Shown piece by piece: positions 36,841-46,649 of a DNA stretch of 64,000 bases (positions are counted from its first letter, which is position 1; every line of letters starts with the position of its first letter). Under the pieces are notes generated by a model. It searched no databases, had not been told where the DNA came from, and worked only from the letters and a program-made list of their open reading frames with translations. This stretch comes from Saezia sanguinis (GTDB lineage Bacteria > Pseudomonadota > Gammaproteobacteria > Burkholderiales > Burkholderiaceae_C), in the NCBI RefSeq assembly GCF_003991585.1, contig NZ_PQSP01000011.1:39295-103294 (forward strand), read 5' to 3'. Both the position numbers and the translations under genes were made by a program.

Positions 36841-38025
36841 ATGCACGTGGATCATCCGGACTCATCTTCTGTTTCGATTGCGATTATTGGTGCCGGCCCG
36901 GTAGGACTCTCGTTGGCATTGTTGGCCGCAGCGCAGTTGCCCAATGCACACATCACAACATACGATGCCCGCCAGGCAGACCATAATGTGCATGAAGACC
37001 CCAGAACGCTTGCACTGTCATTGGGCAGCATCCAACTGTTACAACGCCTGCAGACCTGGTCTGCGGCCAAGGCACAGCCGATTCTGACAGTCAATATTTC
37101 CCAGCAGCAGCCCTCTTTGATTCCTCCTGCCACGGTACAGATCTCGGCGCAGGAAATGCAGGCACCCATGCTGGGTGCCGTCATCTCGTATGGTAACGTG
37201 CTGGGGCCGCTGCAACAGCGCTGGCTGGAAATGGTGCACAACCACCCTCAGCGTTTTCATGCCTGCTTTGGTCATAAGGTCAAAGATATTCGCACGCTTC
37301 CGGATGGTCAGGTCGAAGTGGATGCGCAAGTGCTGAAAAACTATGACCTGGTGATCGTGGCGGAAGGGGGCATATTTTCCGAGCAGGTGAAAAAGCCGGT
37401 GGTCAGCGATTACCACCAGAATGGATGGATTGGCACTGTTACGCTGGAGCAGCCGCTAAACGGCATGGCATTTGAGCGTTTCACGGCCAATGGGCCGGCT
37501 GCTTTGCTGCCTATCGGGATGCATGAGGCCGCACTGGTCTGGTGCCAGCCGTCAGATCATGACGAGGTTGCAACCCTGACACAGACGCAACGTCTGGCCG
37601 TGCTCAATACCATGTTCCCGCCAGAGGCTGGCCGGTTGACCGCAGTTTCAGACCTGAAGTCATTTGCACTGGGGCTGAATGCTGAAAGAACACTGGTGCA
37701 TGGGCGCACGGTGCGCATTGGTAACGCGGCGCAGACGCTGCACCCGGTTGCCGGGCAAGGCCTGAATCTCGGGCTGCGTGATGCCTATGTGCTGGTGGAG
37801 CAATTGGCCCGGCATGAAAATATCGATCAGGCGCTGAAAAGGGCCGCATTCAGCCGGCTGCCCGATCGCTGGGGTGTGATGGGTGTAACCGAGCTGCTGG
37901 CCCGTGGCTTTACCTGGGATGTACCGTTGTTGCCGGAATTGCGCAATCTCGGATTAGGTGCGATGCAAAAAATATCACCGTTGCGCCGTCTGTTAGCCAG
38001 GCGGATGATGTTTGGCTGGCGGTAA
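36841..38025 (+). CDS. UbiH/UbiF-family FAD-dependent hydroxylase
   Basis: Members of this family add hydroxyl groups to the ubiquinone ring using O2 and FAD. The 394-residue protein has the FAD-binding IIGAGPVGLSLAL at the N-terminus. It also has the second flavin motif GNAAQTLHPVAGQGLNLGLRD near residue 300, closest in wording to UbiH. The start at 36841 has GGAGG 10 bases upstream, at the end of rsmA, so it is in the lptD-surA-rsmA run. The ring position it hydroxylates cannot be told from sequence. The same window also encodes the O2-independent route (ubiU, ubiV, ubiT). Confidence 0.88.
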   Translation: MHVDHPDSSSVSIAIIGAGPVGLSLALLAAAQLPNAHITTYDARQADHNVHEDPRTLALSLGSIQLLQRLQTWSAAKAQPILTVNISQQQPSLIPPATVQISAQEMQAPMLGAVISYGNVLGPLQQRWLEMVHNHPQRFHACFGHKVKDIRTLPDGQVEVDAQVLKNYDLVIVAEGGIFSEQVKKPVVSDYHQNGWIGTVTLEQPLNGMAFERFTANGPAALLPIGMHEAALVWCQPSDHDEVATLTQTQRLAVLNTMFPPEAGRLTAVSDLKSFALGLNAERTLVHGRTVRIGNAAQTLHPVAGQGLNLGLRDAYVLVEQLARHENIDQALKRAAFSRLPDRWGVMGVTELLARGFTWDVPLLPELRNLGLGAMQKISPLRRLLARRMMFGWR

Positions 38026-38396
38026 GATCAGATCGGCATAGCTGCGTTCATGATGCTATTGCAAACGCGCCGATAAACCGTCCGACCAAATTTGTGCAGG
38101 CAAAAATGAAGCGAGGGCGGCCATTAAAAATTTTTGCGCAGCACAATGTCCGTGAAGAAACATTTCAATAATAACTTGCCCTCTGTACGTTTAGCTCAAG
38201 TTGAATTAGTATATAGCTTGGCATAGAAATACCAATTTAAAGCCTCCTCAAGAACCATTGCACAAGAGCGATACGGTAGCCAGTGTTTCGTGTGGTCTGT
38301 CTTGCAGACAGGCTGCGTATATTCATCTGGAACCTGTCTGATTGCTGGATTGAGGCGGTAGGTAAATGTATCAGATCGTCTTAGAGGATTTTTGTA
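38026..38396. other. Intergenic region upstream of maeB
   Basis: This 370-base gap holds no convincing gene. It has a small perfect inverted repeat, CTGTCT-TGC-AGACAG, at 38297-38311, about 85 bases before the maeB start. It must include the maeB promoter; weak -35/-10-like words occur near 38200-38230, but I cannot fix them. Confidence 0.4.
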
Positions 38397-40703
38397 ATGG
38401 CACCAACCAGCGACCAGCAGGACAAAAAGCAAAAGCTGCGCACCGCAGCGCTTGAATACCACGAGTTTCCAACCCCGGGAAAAATTTCTGTCACGCCGAC
38501 AAAGCAACTGAGTAACCAGCATGATTTGTCTTTGGCATATTCGCCCGGTGTTGCGGTGGCCTGTGAAGAGATCGTCAAAGAGCCGGAAACCTCTTTTCGT
38601 TATACCGCCCGGGGCAATCTGGTCGGAGTGGTGACCAATGGCACGGCCGTTTTGGGGCTGGGTAACATCGGTGCACTGGCAGGTAAGCCGGTTATGGAAG
38701 GCAAGGGCGTTCTGTTTAAAAAATTTGCCGGTATTGATGTGTTTGATATTGAAATCAATGAGCTCGATCCTGATAAGCTGGTGGAAATCATCGCCTCGCT
38801 GGAGCCGACATTTGGTGGTATCAATCTGGAAGATATCAAAGCACCGGAATGTTTTTACATTGAGCGTAAACTGCGCGATCGGATGAAGATTCCTGTATTC
38901 CATGATGACCAGCATGGCACGGCCATTGTTGTCGCTGCCGGCATTTTGAATGGGTTGCAGGTTGCCGGTAAAGACATCAAGCAGGTAAAGCTGGTGACTT
39001 CAGGCGCAGGAGCTGCTGCTCTGGCGTGTTTGAAACTGCTGGTCAAAATTGGTTTGCCGCGGGAAAACATTTGGGCCACCGATATTGTCGGGCTCGTTTA
39101 TGAAGGCCGTCAGGAGCAGATGGACGAGGACAAGGCATTTTTTGCCCAGAAGACGGATCAGCGCACTTTGACAGAAGCGATCCAGGGGGCGGATGTGTTT
39201 CTTGGACTGTCTGCAGGTGGCGTGCTGAAACCCGAAATGGTGCAAACCATGGCGGAGCGGCCCATTATCTTTGCACTGGCGAATCCAACGCCTGAGATTC
39301 TGCCGGAAGAAGCCAAAGCGGTGCGCCCGGACGCCATTCTGGCAACGGGTCGCACGGATTATCCGAACCAGGTGAATAACGTGCTGTGTTTTCCTTACAT
39401 CTTCCGGGGTGCGCTGGATTCGGGCGCAACAACCATTACCGATGAGATGGAGGTGGCTGCGGTCAATGCCATTGCAGAACTGGCTCGCGCCGAGCAGGAC
39501 GAATCTGTTGCCAAGGCGTATGCTGGAACGACACTGAGCTTTGGCCCGGAATATCTGATTCCCAAACCGTTTGACAGCCGGCTGATGATGAAAATTGCCC
39601 CTGCAGTGGCCCAGGCCGCCAGGGATTCCGGCGTGGCATCCCGTCCTGTTGCGGATATGGACGCCTATGTGGAAAAACTGCAGCAGTTTGTGTATCAGTC
39701 GGGTTCATTCATGAAGCCGATTTTCGCGGTGGCGCGCAGTTGCACCAAAAAGCGGATTGTGTATGCCGAAGGTGAGGAAGAACGTATTTTGCGCGCCGTT
39801 CAGGTGGTTATTGATGAAAAGCTGGCGCATCCGATTTTGGTCGGACGCCCGGCGGTGATTGCCAAGCGGATTGAGCGTTTTGGGCTGCGCCTCAAAGAAG
39901 GGGTTGATTTTGATGTGGTCAACACCGATTTTGACGATCGGTACCGTGATTTCTGGCAAACATATCACCGTATGACGGAACGCCGGGGTATTACAGCGGC
40001 AACGGCAAAAATTGAAATGCGGCGGCGCCTGACGCTGATCGGGGCCATGATGCTTGCCAAGGGAGAAGCCGATGGCCTGATCTGCGGAACTTGGGGGCAG
40101 TATGGAACGCACCTGCATTACATTGACCAGGTAATTGGGCGCAGTGTGGGTTCAAAAGTCTATGCGGCCATGAACGCGCTTGTTTTGCCTGGCAAACAGG
40201 TGTTTCTGGTGGATACGCATGTCAATTACGACCCTTCGGCTGAAGAACTGGCAGAAGTTACGCTGCTGGCAGCAACAGAATTGCAGCGGTTCGGGCTGAT
40301 TCCCAAGGTGGCTTTGCTGTCACATTCCAATTTTGGCGGCAGTGATCAGCCTTCTGCACTCAAAATGCGCCAAACGCTGGCTTTGTTGCGTCAACGTGCG
40401 CCAGATCTGGAAGTAGATGGCGAGATGCATGGCGATGCCGCCTTGGATGCGGTCTTGCGTGCGGAGCAAATGCCCCGCTCCACATTGACCGGGCCAGCTA
40501 ACCTGCTGGTAATGCCCAATATCGATGCGGCCAATATCGCATACAACCTGCTGAAAACCACCGCTGGCCAGGGTATTGCCATCGGGCCAATCCTGTTAGG
40601 CGCGAATCAGCCGGTCAGCATTCTGACGCCGACCAGCACGGTGCGGCGCATTGTCAACATGACGGCTTATACGGCAGTCAAAGCGAATGCGGAGTCTGCA
40701 TAG
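38397..40703 (+). CDS. maeB: NADP-dependent malic enzyme MaeB
   Basis: MaeB decarboxylates malate to pyruvate, producing NADPH. The 768-residue protein has an N-terminal malic-enzyme domain (residues 1-425; [34 protein letters not shown]). It also has a C-terminal phosphotransacetylase-like domain (about 440-768), which in this family is regulatory, not catalytic. The full two-domain length is intact. It is a single-gene unit ended by the terminator at 40752. Confidence 0.96.
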   Translation: MAPTSDQQDKKQKLRTAALEYHEFPTPGKISVTPTKQLSNQHDLSLAYSPGVAVACEEIVKEPETSFRYTARGNLVGVVTNGTAVLGLGNIGALAGKPVMEGKGVLFKKFAGIDVFDIEINELDPDKLVEIIASLEPTFGGINLEDIKAPECFYIERKLRDRMKIPVFHDDQHGTAIVVAAGILNGLQVAGKDIKQVKLVTSGAGAAALACLKLLVKIGLPRENIWATDIVGLVYEGRQEQMDEDKAFFAQKTDQRTLTEAIQGADVFLGLSAGGVLKPEMVQTMAERPIIFALANPTPEILPEEAKAVRPDAILATGRTDYPNQVNNVLCFPYIFRGALDSGATTITDEMEVAAVNAIAELARAEQDESVAKAYAGTTLSFGPEYLIPKPFDSRLMMKIAPAVAQAARDSGVASRPVADMDAYVEKLQQFVYQSGSFMKPIFAVARSCTKKRIVYAEGEEERILRAVQVVIDEKLAHPILVGRPAVIAKRIERFGLRLKEGVDFDVVNTDFDDRYRDFWQTYHRMTERRGITAATAKIEMRRRLTLIGAMMLAKGEADGLICGTWGQYGTHLHYIDQVIGRSVGSKVYAAMNALVLPGKQVFLVDTHVNYDPSAEELAEVTLLAATELQRFGLIPKVALLSHSNFGGSDQPSALKMRQTLALLRQRAPDLEVDGEMHGDAALDAVLRAEQMPRSTLTGPANLLVMPNIDAANIAYNLLKTTAGQGIAIGPILLGANQPVSILTPTSTVRRIVNMTAYTAVKANAESA

Positions 40704-40751
40704 CTGGTCAAAAGAGCGCTTTATTGCCCATAACATGGGAATTAAGAGGAG

Positions 40752-40782
40752 AAGGAGTTTGGTTTCCCAAACTCCTTTTTTA
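40752..40782 (+). terminator. Terminator after maeB
   Basis: AAGGAGTTTGG-TTTC-CCAAACTCCTT is a perfect 11-bp stem with a tetraloop and a run of T. The remaining 220 bases up to 41004 are AT-rich and hold no gene. Confidence 0.92.
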
Positions 40783-41004
40783 CTGGTGCATTACCTGCTT
40801 GTTGACGTGTGATCCGATTCTCTCACAAAGGAGGGAATTGATCTAATTGGTGCAATCTGCATTGAAAAATGCTTGTTTAAGCATTAAAAGCTGTAAATTT
40901 TCATCAAAATAATAGCTGACTACAACGAGGCGCAACATCTTGATATTTACCATAGGCTCAGCTACGCTTAAGCATCGTCAAGAGATTGCTGAAAAATCAT
41001 TCAA

Positions 41005-41460
41005 ATGAACTTCTTTGCGCGTGTTGTCCGCCCATTCATGGCAGTCCTTTGGCTGGCAGCAGGTATATTGCTTGTACCGGTCGATAGCTTGGCACGCGGG
41101 AGTTTTCCTACCCAGGCACAAACAGATGCCATGCAGTCTGCTCCGCAGGAAACGGCTCGAGATATCGTCTATTCAAGTCTTCCTGCACAGGCGCAACATA
41201 CTTATACGCTGATTTTGCGTGGGGGGCCGTTTGATTATCAGCAAGATGGCACGGTATTTGGTAATTATGAAGGGCATCTGCCGGCACAGGCGCGTGGATA
41301 TTACCGTGAATATACCGTAAAGACACCAGGGATCAGCCATCGGGGTGTCAGACGGATTGTCTGTGGGGGAAATGTGAAAACAGCCCCTCAGGTATGTTAT
41401 TACTCTGCCGATCATTACAACAGTTTTCGACGGATAGTCGAAATTCCTCCCGTACCATAA
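41005..41460 (+). CDS. Secreted guanyl-specific ribonuclease (RNase Sa/T1 type)
   Basis: The 151-residue protein has an N-terminal signal (MAVLWLAAGILLVPVDSLA) and a microbial RNase N1/T1-fold domain. Family landmarks are RGGPFDYQQDGTVFGN (base-recognition side), YYREYTVKTPG with the catalytic Glu, RGVRRIVCGG with the phosphate-binding Arg and SADHYNSF with the catalytic His. All catalytic residues appear intact, so the enzyme should be active outside the cytoplasm. A barstar-like gene follows after 10 bases, the usual toxin-inhibitor arrangement. Confidence 0.92.
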   Translation: MNFFARVVRPFMAVLWLAAGILLVPVDSLARGSFPTQAQTDAMQSAPQETARDIVYSSLPAQAQHTYTLILRGGPFDYQQDGTVFGNYEGHLPAQARGYYREYTVKTPGISHRGVRRIVCGGNVKTAPQVCYYSADHYNSFRRIVEIPPVP

Positions 41461-41470
41461 TCAAGAAGAC

Positions 41471-42043
41471 ATGACCATGCTGCAAACTACCGATACCAAC
41501 GTTGTTCAGTCGATTCGAGCGTTTCAGCCACAGGCCCTGAAAAATGAGGCCATGAAACTGGCTCACCATTTTTTATATGCAGATCTGGGCCTGGCACGCA
41601 GTCGTACACAGGTTTTCCGGATGATTGCCCGCGGGTTTCGCCTGCCTTTGGCCAAAGCCAAAAACCATGAACACCTGCATCATTGCATGACAGAGGTTTT
41701 GCGCCAAAGTGGCCCCCAAAAAGGATTTGTGGTGGTGCTGGACCATATTCCTAGCGCGTTGAAATTTGGCGCAGAAGCGCGTGAGCGGCTGCTGGATATT
41801 TTTCGCGACATGGCTGACTACTGGGCCAAACGGCGCGTGCCGTTCCGGGTGTTTTATACATTTGCTGTCGCTGCACGGCAAGAGCTAGAGGCCGACATTT
41901 CTGTACCACAGGCAGATAACCACGAAGCAGCAGATGCCGGGCTGAATAAACGCCGGGGGCGTAAACCGCAAATGCGCATGGCCAAAAACCTGTTATTCAT
42001 GCGCAGTGTTTTTGATACCCATCTTTTTAAGCAGGCAGCTTAA
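41471..42043 (+). CDS. Barstar-family inhibitor-like protein
   Basis: Barstars bind and block barnase-type ribonucleases in the cytoplasm. This 190-residue protein is about twice the barstar length. The core spans roughly residues 40-135: QVFRMIARGFRLPLAKAKN, LHHCMTEVL, GFVVVLDHIP and RVPFRVFYTF. The usual acidic, aromatic FPxxFGxNWDAL segment is changed to a basic FRLPLAKAKNHEHL, so the binding face has diverged. A basic tail (KRRGRKPQMRMAKN) follows. It is co-transcribed with the secreted RNase upstream, its likely partner. Confidence 0.82.
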   Translation: MTMLQTTDTNVVQSIRAFQPQALKNEAMKLAHHFLYADLGLARSRTQVFRMIARGFRLPLAKAKNHEHLHHCMTEVLRQSGPQKGFVVVLDHIPSALKFGAEARERLLDIFRDMADYWAKRRVPFRVFYTFAVAARQELEADISVPQADNHEAADAGLNKRRGRKPQMRMAKNLLFMRSVFDTHLFKQAA

Positions 42044-42064
42044 CCATATGCATTTTGTCAGGGC

Positions 42065-42106
42065 TTGATATGGCGCAAAAAGTGGTGAGCCGATTTCTGA
42101 CATGAT
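42065..42106 (+). promoter_or_regulatory. FNR-like site and -10-like element upstream of ubiU
   Basis: TTGAT-ATGG-CGCAA at 42065-42078 matches the FNR consensus perfectly in its left half and 3 of 5 in the right. A CATGAT hexamer at 42101-42106 is at the exact spacing for a class II FNR promoter (site centred at -41.5). E. coli ubiUV is FNR-activated. The rest of 42044-42346 shows no gene. Confidence 0.4.
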
Positions 42107-42346
42107 TTTCGATTGCACAAAAGATACAAAGTATCACAATGGAGACGCACGCCACTGACGGCATGCCGCAGTGGTAAACAGGCATGGAACATACGGTTGT
42201 CAATTCAGCGGCACAAAAATGTCGCAGACGCAGATGGGCGAAAACCGGTCCGACATGGGGCAGTTATCGTTTGACAGATGCTCGGTGCTTTTCTGTCGTG
42301 AAAGTATCTGTACAGACAAGGTGTTAACTGAGTTAAGGTGAAGCGA

Positions 42347-43363
42347 ATGTCACATGATGTAAAAGCTCCTGAACTGGTATGTCCTGCGGGCAATCTGCCC
42401 GCATTGAAAACAGCGGTTGACCATGGTGCAGATGCGGTCTACATGGGCCTGAAGGACATGACCAATGCGCGCAATTTTGCCGGGCTGAATTTTGACCTGA
42501 AAGCCGCGCAGGACGGTATCAGCTATGCGCATCAGCGCGGCCGCAAAGTTCTGATGGCCATTAACACCTATGCCCAGGCAGGAGAAGTGCATAAATGGTA
42601 TCAGGCTGTGGATACGGCTGCCGGTCTGGGTGTGGATGCGGTCATTCTGGCTGATATGGGGCTGTTGAAATATGCCAGTGAACGCTACCCTGATCTGCGT
42701 TTGCATCTGTCGGTACAGGGCTCTGCCACCAATTACGAAGCGATTAATCTGGCGCGGGAGCTGTTCAACATCCAGCGGGTGATTTTGCCGCGGGTGTTGA
42801 CGATTGACCAGGTGCGCCAGGTCATTGAGCATACCGATGTTCAGGTGGAGGTGTTCGGCTTTGGCAGCCTGTGTGTGATGGTGGAAGGGCGTTGTATCCT
42901 GTCAAGCTACGCGACGGGAGAGTCTCCCAACACGGTGGGGGCCTGTTCTCCGGCCAAGTTTGTGCGCTGGGAACAAAAACCGCAAACCATGAATGTGCGG
43001 TTGAATGACATTTTGATTGACCAGTTCGGCAAGAATGAACCCGCAGGTTACCCCACGCTGTGCAAAGGTCGCTTTGATGTGCAGGGAGAAACCTATTACG
43101 CGCTGGAGGAACCGACCAGCCTGAACGTGATTGAATTGCTGCCGGAGCTGGTACGTATCGGCGTGTCGGCGATCAAGGTGGAAGGCCGCCAGCGCAGCCC
43201 GGTGTATACGGCACAGGTCACGCAGGTGTTAAGGCAGGCGATTGATGCGGTGGTTAAAAATCCCGATCAGTTTACGGTTTCACCGCTGTGGCAACAGTCT
43301 TTAGCCAAGGTTTCCGAAGGACAGCAGGCCACGTTGGGGGCTTACAGCCGGCCGTGGAAATAA
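42347..43363 (+). CDS. ubiU: O2-independent ubiquinone hydroxylase subunit UbiU (U32 family)
   Basis: UbiU and UbiV form a [4Fe-4S] heterodimer that hydroxylates the ubiquinone ring without oxygen. The 338-residue protein has the U32 peptidase-family fold (ELVCPAGNLPALKTAV, DAVYMGL). The cluster cysteines are in SLCVMVEGRC, VGACSPAKF and TLCKGRF, giving the four-Cys pattern of UbiU. The ATG at 42347 has AAGGTG six bases upstream. ubiV and ubiT follow on the same strand, but a membrane protein gene is inserted between. Confidence 0.95.
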   Translation: MSHDVKAPELVCPAGNLPALKTAVDHGADAVYMGLKDMTNARNFAGLNFDLKAAQDGISYAHQRGRKVLMAINTYAQAGEVHKWYQAVDTAAGLGVDAVILADMGLLKYASERYPDLRLHLSVQGSATNYEAINLARELFNIQRVILPRVLTIDQVRQVIEHTDVQVEVFGFGSLCVMVEGRCILSSYATGESPNTVGACSPAKFVRWEQKPQTMNVRLNDILIDQFGKNEPAGYPTLCKGRFDVQGETYYALEEPTSLNVIELLPELVRIGVSAIKVEGRQRSPVYTAQVTQVLRQAIDAVVKNPDQFTVSPLWQQSLAKVSEGQQATLGAYSRPWK

Positions 43364-43422
43364 ATTCATTTATCAGTCGGTGGGCGACGTTATCAAACTG
43401 CACAGAATGACCCATAAGCCAC

Positions 43423-44997
43423 ATGCCAGAAACCTACGAGCTTGAACCACAACCTCCCCATAAACCACGGCGTTTTGCCTGGGGTTCGTTCTTTACCGTT
43501 CTGTTGCTGATGCCTGTGCTGGTGCAATGGGTTGCTTTTCTCATGGGGCTGGCATTGGGCGTCGTATTTGATGCATCTGGCCTAAAGCTGCTGAACAACG
43601 GCTACTATTTGGAGCCTTGGATGCTGCTGGTAGGGGCCGTGATGGCCTTTGTATTGGGCTGGCGTTATAAATCTCAAAAAACGCAGCCTGCCAACTGGCA
43701 GTTTCATTATGGAGCCTTGATAGCGCCCATTGTGTATACCGTTGCCGTATATGCCATTGTTTTTGCCTTGGGTAAAATTTCATCGGGCGCTGTTTTATGG
43801 CTGGGAGTTGGGCTGATTGCTTTTGCCTTGACATCGATAAGCCTATCTTTCAGTGCGAGTGCAAGTTCAGGCTGGGTTATTTTATGGATTCCGGTTGCCA
43901 CCTACACTTTTTTTATACTGGGCTTTGCTGCCAAAAGCTGGCGCAGAGGGTTTTTTAAACCGGTAAGCAGCAAAATTCTGGTTATAACTGTATTGATCTG
44001 TGCGGGGCTGCTGGCGTTTGCAGTGTGGCAGTATTATGACCGCAGTCAGCGAATGCTTTCACCTGTGGAGCGCGCGTACACAAGAGTTTCTGAGCAGATC
44101 GGTGAGCAGCAAAATTACGCTTGGCGTCGAAATACCAACCCTGCATTGAGTGACATGCCGGCAGTTGTACTGCGAGGGGTAAGCACACTGAGTATCAGCA
44201 GCGATTTTCCCCGGCTGGATGGTGCGACAGCGGTGTTTCCGATTTATGCTTCTGCTGTTCACAGCATATACCAAAAGCCTCAAAATGTGGAAGAACAGAA
44301 ACAACTGGACCAACTGGTGCAAAGCAGCCGCACGCCAAACGCCTATCAGCGGCTGATTGATAGCGAAGTGGATTTGATTTTTGTGGCTGCACCATCGCAA
44401 AAACAGATAGAAGCAGCACAAGCACAGGGACTGACGCTTCAGATGACACCAATTGCCAAAGAAGCATTTGTTTTTCTGGTCAACCAGCAAAATCCGGTAA
44501 AAACACTGGCGGTGCAGCAGATACGGGATATTTATTCAGGCCGGATTAATAACTGGCGGGAGGTTGGCGGGCAAGGCGCGCGTATTCTGGCATTTCAGCG
44601 GGCGGAAGGCTCTGGCAGCCAGAGTACCATGGTCAATCATGTGATGGAAGGCGTGCCATTGCGTGCCCCTTTGAAAGAAGCCGTTTTTGAAGGCATGGGC
44701 GGCATGATTGAGGGCGTGGCCGAGTACCGCAATGCAGAGAACGCGCTGGGATACTCGTTTCGCTATTACTCAACGCGCATGAATACCAGCGATGAAATCC
44801 GCCTGTTGGCTATTGACGGTATTGAACCAACCGTGGAAAACATCCGCAATGGTAACTACCCGTTTACAGTGGATGTTTACATGGTGACGGCACGGCCAGT
44901 TTCTGAAAATACACAAAAGCTGATGGACTGGTTTTTAAGTGAGCAGGGCCAGCAACTGGTACATGATGTAGGCTACGTACCGGTTTCCCACGAATAG
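43423..44997 (+). CDS. Six-TM membrane protein with a PstS-like ligand-binding domain
   Basis: The first 206 residues contain six predicted transmembrane helices (near 20-45, 62-82, 94-117, 122-143, 150-172 and 185-206). Residues 210-524 form a phosphate-binding-protein-like domain with the landmarks [31 protein letters not shown] and [11 protein letters not shown], as in PstS-type proteins. It is therefore a membrane-fixed binding protein, not a free periplasmic one; no PstCAB genes are near. It lies between ubiU and ubiV with a 60-base gap before it, and its stop abuts ubiV. Ligand and role are unknown. Confidence 0.85.
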   Translation: MPETYELEPQPPHKPRRFAWGSFFTVLLLMPVLVQWVAFLMGLALGVVFDASGLKLLNNGYYLEPWMLLVGAVMAFVLGWRYKSQKTQPANWQFHYGALIAPIVYTVAVYAIVFALGKISSGAVLWLGVGLIAFALTSISLSFSASASSGWVILWIPVATYTFFILGFAAKSWRRGFFKPVSSKILVITVLICAGLLAFAVWQYYDRSQRMLSPVERAYTRVSEQIGEQQNYAWRRNTNPALSDMPAVVLRGVSTLSISSDFPRLDGATAVFPIYASAVHSIYQKPQNVEEQKQLDQLVQSSRTPNAYQRLIDSEVDLIFVAAPSQKQIEAAQAQGLTLQMTPIAKEAFVFLVNQQNPVKTLAVQQIRDIYSGRINNWREVGGQGARILAFQRAEGSGSQSTMVNHVMEGVPLRAPLKEAVFEGMGGMIEGVAEYRNAENALGYSFRYYSTRMNTSDEIRLLAIDGIEPTVENIRNGNYPFTVDVYMVTARPVSENTQKLMDWFLSEQGQQLVHDVGYVPVSHE

Positions 44998-45008
44998 TGA
45001 TATTAAAA

Positions 45009-45965
45009 ATGAGTGAAATCATGAACACGATGGATACGCAATCAGAGCATCAACCACTCCAACTTTCGCTTGGGCCTTTGCTGTTTTTCTGGCCGAAAGC
45101 GCAGGTGCTGAAGTTTTATGAAGAAATGGCGACACTGCCGCTGGATGCCATTTATCTGGGCGAGGTGGTTTGCGCCAGGCGGTATGAAATCCGTGTGGAA
45201 GACTGGATCGATTTGGCGAAGGATCTGTCACAGACGGGCAAAGAAATTGTGCTGTCATCGCAGGTGCTGCTGGAAAGCGAAATTGATCTGCGCCGGTTGC
45301 GTAAACTGGTGGAGCAGGGCACTTTCAAGCTGGAAGCCAACGACCTGGGCGCAGTGAAGCTGGCGCGCGAGCATGGCCTGCCGTTTGTGGCCGGGCAAAC
45401 GCTGAACATTTATAACGAAGAGACGCTGCAGTTGTTCCAGTCGCTGGGTGCTGTGCGTTGGGTACCTCCGGTGGAGGTATCGGCGAAAAAGCTGGCAACG
45501 ATCATCCAGAACCGGCCGGAAGTTGACTGCGAGGTATATGGCTGGGGTCTGATGCCGCTGGCGTATTCGGCACGCTGCTTTACCGCCAGACACTACAACC
45601 TGAGGAAAGACCTGTGCGAGTTCAAGTGTCAGGAACACCCTGATGCACTGGTGCTCAATACCCGGGAGGGGCAGCCATTCTTAACAATCAATGGCACACA
45701 GACCATGTCCTCCGGTTGCCAGGCCCTGCTGAGCCACCAGCAGGAACTGACTGGTATGGGGGTGAAAATGCTGCGCCTGTCGCCGCAGTTACAACATATG
45801 GCGGAAATTGTCAGGTTGCATTATGATCAACTGCATGGCAAATTAACGCCGAAACAGGCCACAGAACAACTGCAGGAACTGGCGCAGGGTGCGCTGGTGG
45901 ATGGTTATTGGAGAGGTGCGGCAGGTGTTGCCGCATTAGGAGAATCTGCTCATGCAAATACCTGA
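45009..45965 (+). CDS. ubiV: O2-independent ubiquinone hydroxylase subunit UbiV
   Basis: UbiV is the partner of UbiU in anaerobic ubiquinone synthesis. The 318-residue U32-family protein has the cluster cysteines in [10 protein letters not shown] and in [20 protein letters not shown], the C-x12-C-x3-C spacing known for UbiV. The start is uncertain: in-frame GTG at 44997 and ATGs at 45009 and 45021 are all possible, none with a strong ribosome site. It begins just after the PstS-like gene and overlaps ubiT by 14 bases. Confidence 0.94.
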   Translation: MSEIMNTMDTQSEHQPLQLSLGPLLFFWPKAQVLKFYEEMATLPLDAIYLGEVVCARRYEIRVEDWIDLAKDLSQTGKEIVLSSQVLLESEIDLRRLRKLVEQGTFKLEANDLGAVKLAREHGLPFVAGQTLNIYNEETLQLFQSLGAVRWVPPVEVSAKKLATIIQNRPEVDCEVYGWGLMPLAYSARCFTARHYNLRKDLCEFKCQEHPDALVLNTREGQPFLTINGTQTMSSGCQALLSHQQELTGMGVKMLRLSPQLQHMAEIVRLHYDQLHGKLTPKQATEQLQELAQGALVDGYWRGAAGVAALGESAHANT

Positions 45966-46386
45966 ATTTACTTTACCTTCGTTTGTCGGCAAGTTGGGCC
46001 GTATATTGCCTGCCATGCCGCCGGAGCTGGCGCTGGTTTTTACGCTGAACCGCATGCTGAAAAAAGGTGTGTTGCCGGCCGATATGAGTCTGCTGGCAGG
46101 CAAGCATTATCAAATTGATGTGCTGGATGCCGGGCTGACGATCCGTTTTACGGCAACAGAGGAAAAATTCACGCTGAGCCGGTCTGCACAAACGCCAGAC
46201 TTGCGTTTTGCGGCCAACACAGCCGATTTCATCAAAATTCTGCTGCGCGAAGAAGACCCTGACACACTGTTTTTTAACCGCAGACTGATGATTGAGGGTG
46301 ATACCGAACTGGGGTTGGTGGTGAAAAACCTGTTTGACAGTGTTGACTGGTCTAGCACGCCACTGTCTTACATCATGAACCATTGA
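45952..46386 (+). CDS. ubiT: Ubiquinone anaerobic biosynthesis accessory factor UbiT (SCP2 domain)
   Basis: UbiT is the lipid-binding SCP2-domain protein needed with UbiU and UbiV for O2-independent ubiquinone synthesis, the counterpart of UbiJ in the aerobic route. The 144-residue product has the SCP2 pattern with [24 protein letters not shown] and GDTELGL in its second half. AGGAGA lies shortly before the ATG, inside the end of ubiV. It closes the ubi run. Confidence 0.94.
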   Translation: MQIPEFTLPSFVGKLGRILPAMPPELALVFTLNRMLKKGVLPADMSLLAGKHYQIDVLDAGLTIRFTATEEKFTLSRSAQTPDLRFAANTADFIKILLREEDPDTLFFNRRLMIEGDTELGLVVKNLFDSVDWSSTPLSYIMNH

Positions 46387-46440
46387 GCGGGGATTGCGGG
46401 AGTTTGTAATGCTTCCCATGCCTTTTCAATGATGGTGGTA

Positions 46441-46638
46441 TTAATATCTCCATTCACTGCCCAGAGCATGCATATAAGCCAACAACGCGATGCTGCATAA
46501 AGACAAGAGGGCGACAATAGCAAAAAGGGCTATCCAGGTTTTGGATGGCCTTTTTTTGATGGCTGCCCAGAGGGTCAGAGCAGTTAAAACCGCAGGCAAG
46601 ACGCCCATCAGAATAATGAATTGTGCATCCTCACTCAT
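46441..46638 (-). CDS. Small two-TM membrane protein
   Basis: The 65-residue product has two hydrophobic helices (AQFIILMGVLPAVLTALTLWAA and TWIALFAIVALLSLCSIALLAYM) joined by a basic loop KKRPSKT, consistent with both ends facing outward. It starts 12 bases after pepP on the same strand. No family was recognised. Part of its sequence doubles as a strong hairpin with T-runs (46522-46557), so either coding or termination could be the selected function, or both. Confidence 0.6.
   Translation of the reverse strand: MSEDAQFIILMGVLPAVLTALTLWAAIKKRPSKTWIALFAIVALLSLCSIALLAYMHALGSEWRY
46522..46557 (+). terminator. Terminator of the ubiU-ubiT operon, inside an opposite-strand gene
   Basis: AAAAAGGGCTATCCA-N5-TGGATGGCCTTTTT pairs over 15 bp with two G-U pairs and is followed by seven T on the plus strand. 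It lies 136 bases after ubiT. Confidence 0.75.
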
Positions 46639-46649
46639 CGTTGGCAATG

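Noticed and set aside
38196..38915. 239-residue minus-strand frame at the start of maeB
   Set aside because: It lies mostly antisense to the conserved malic-enzyme domain, has low-complexity wording and no ribosome site.
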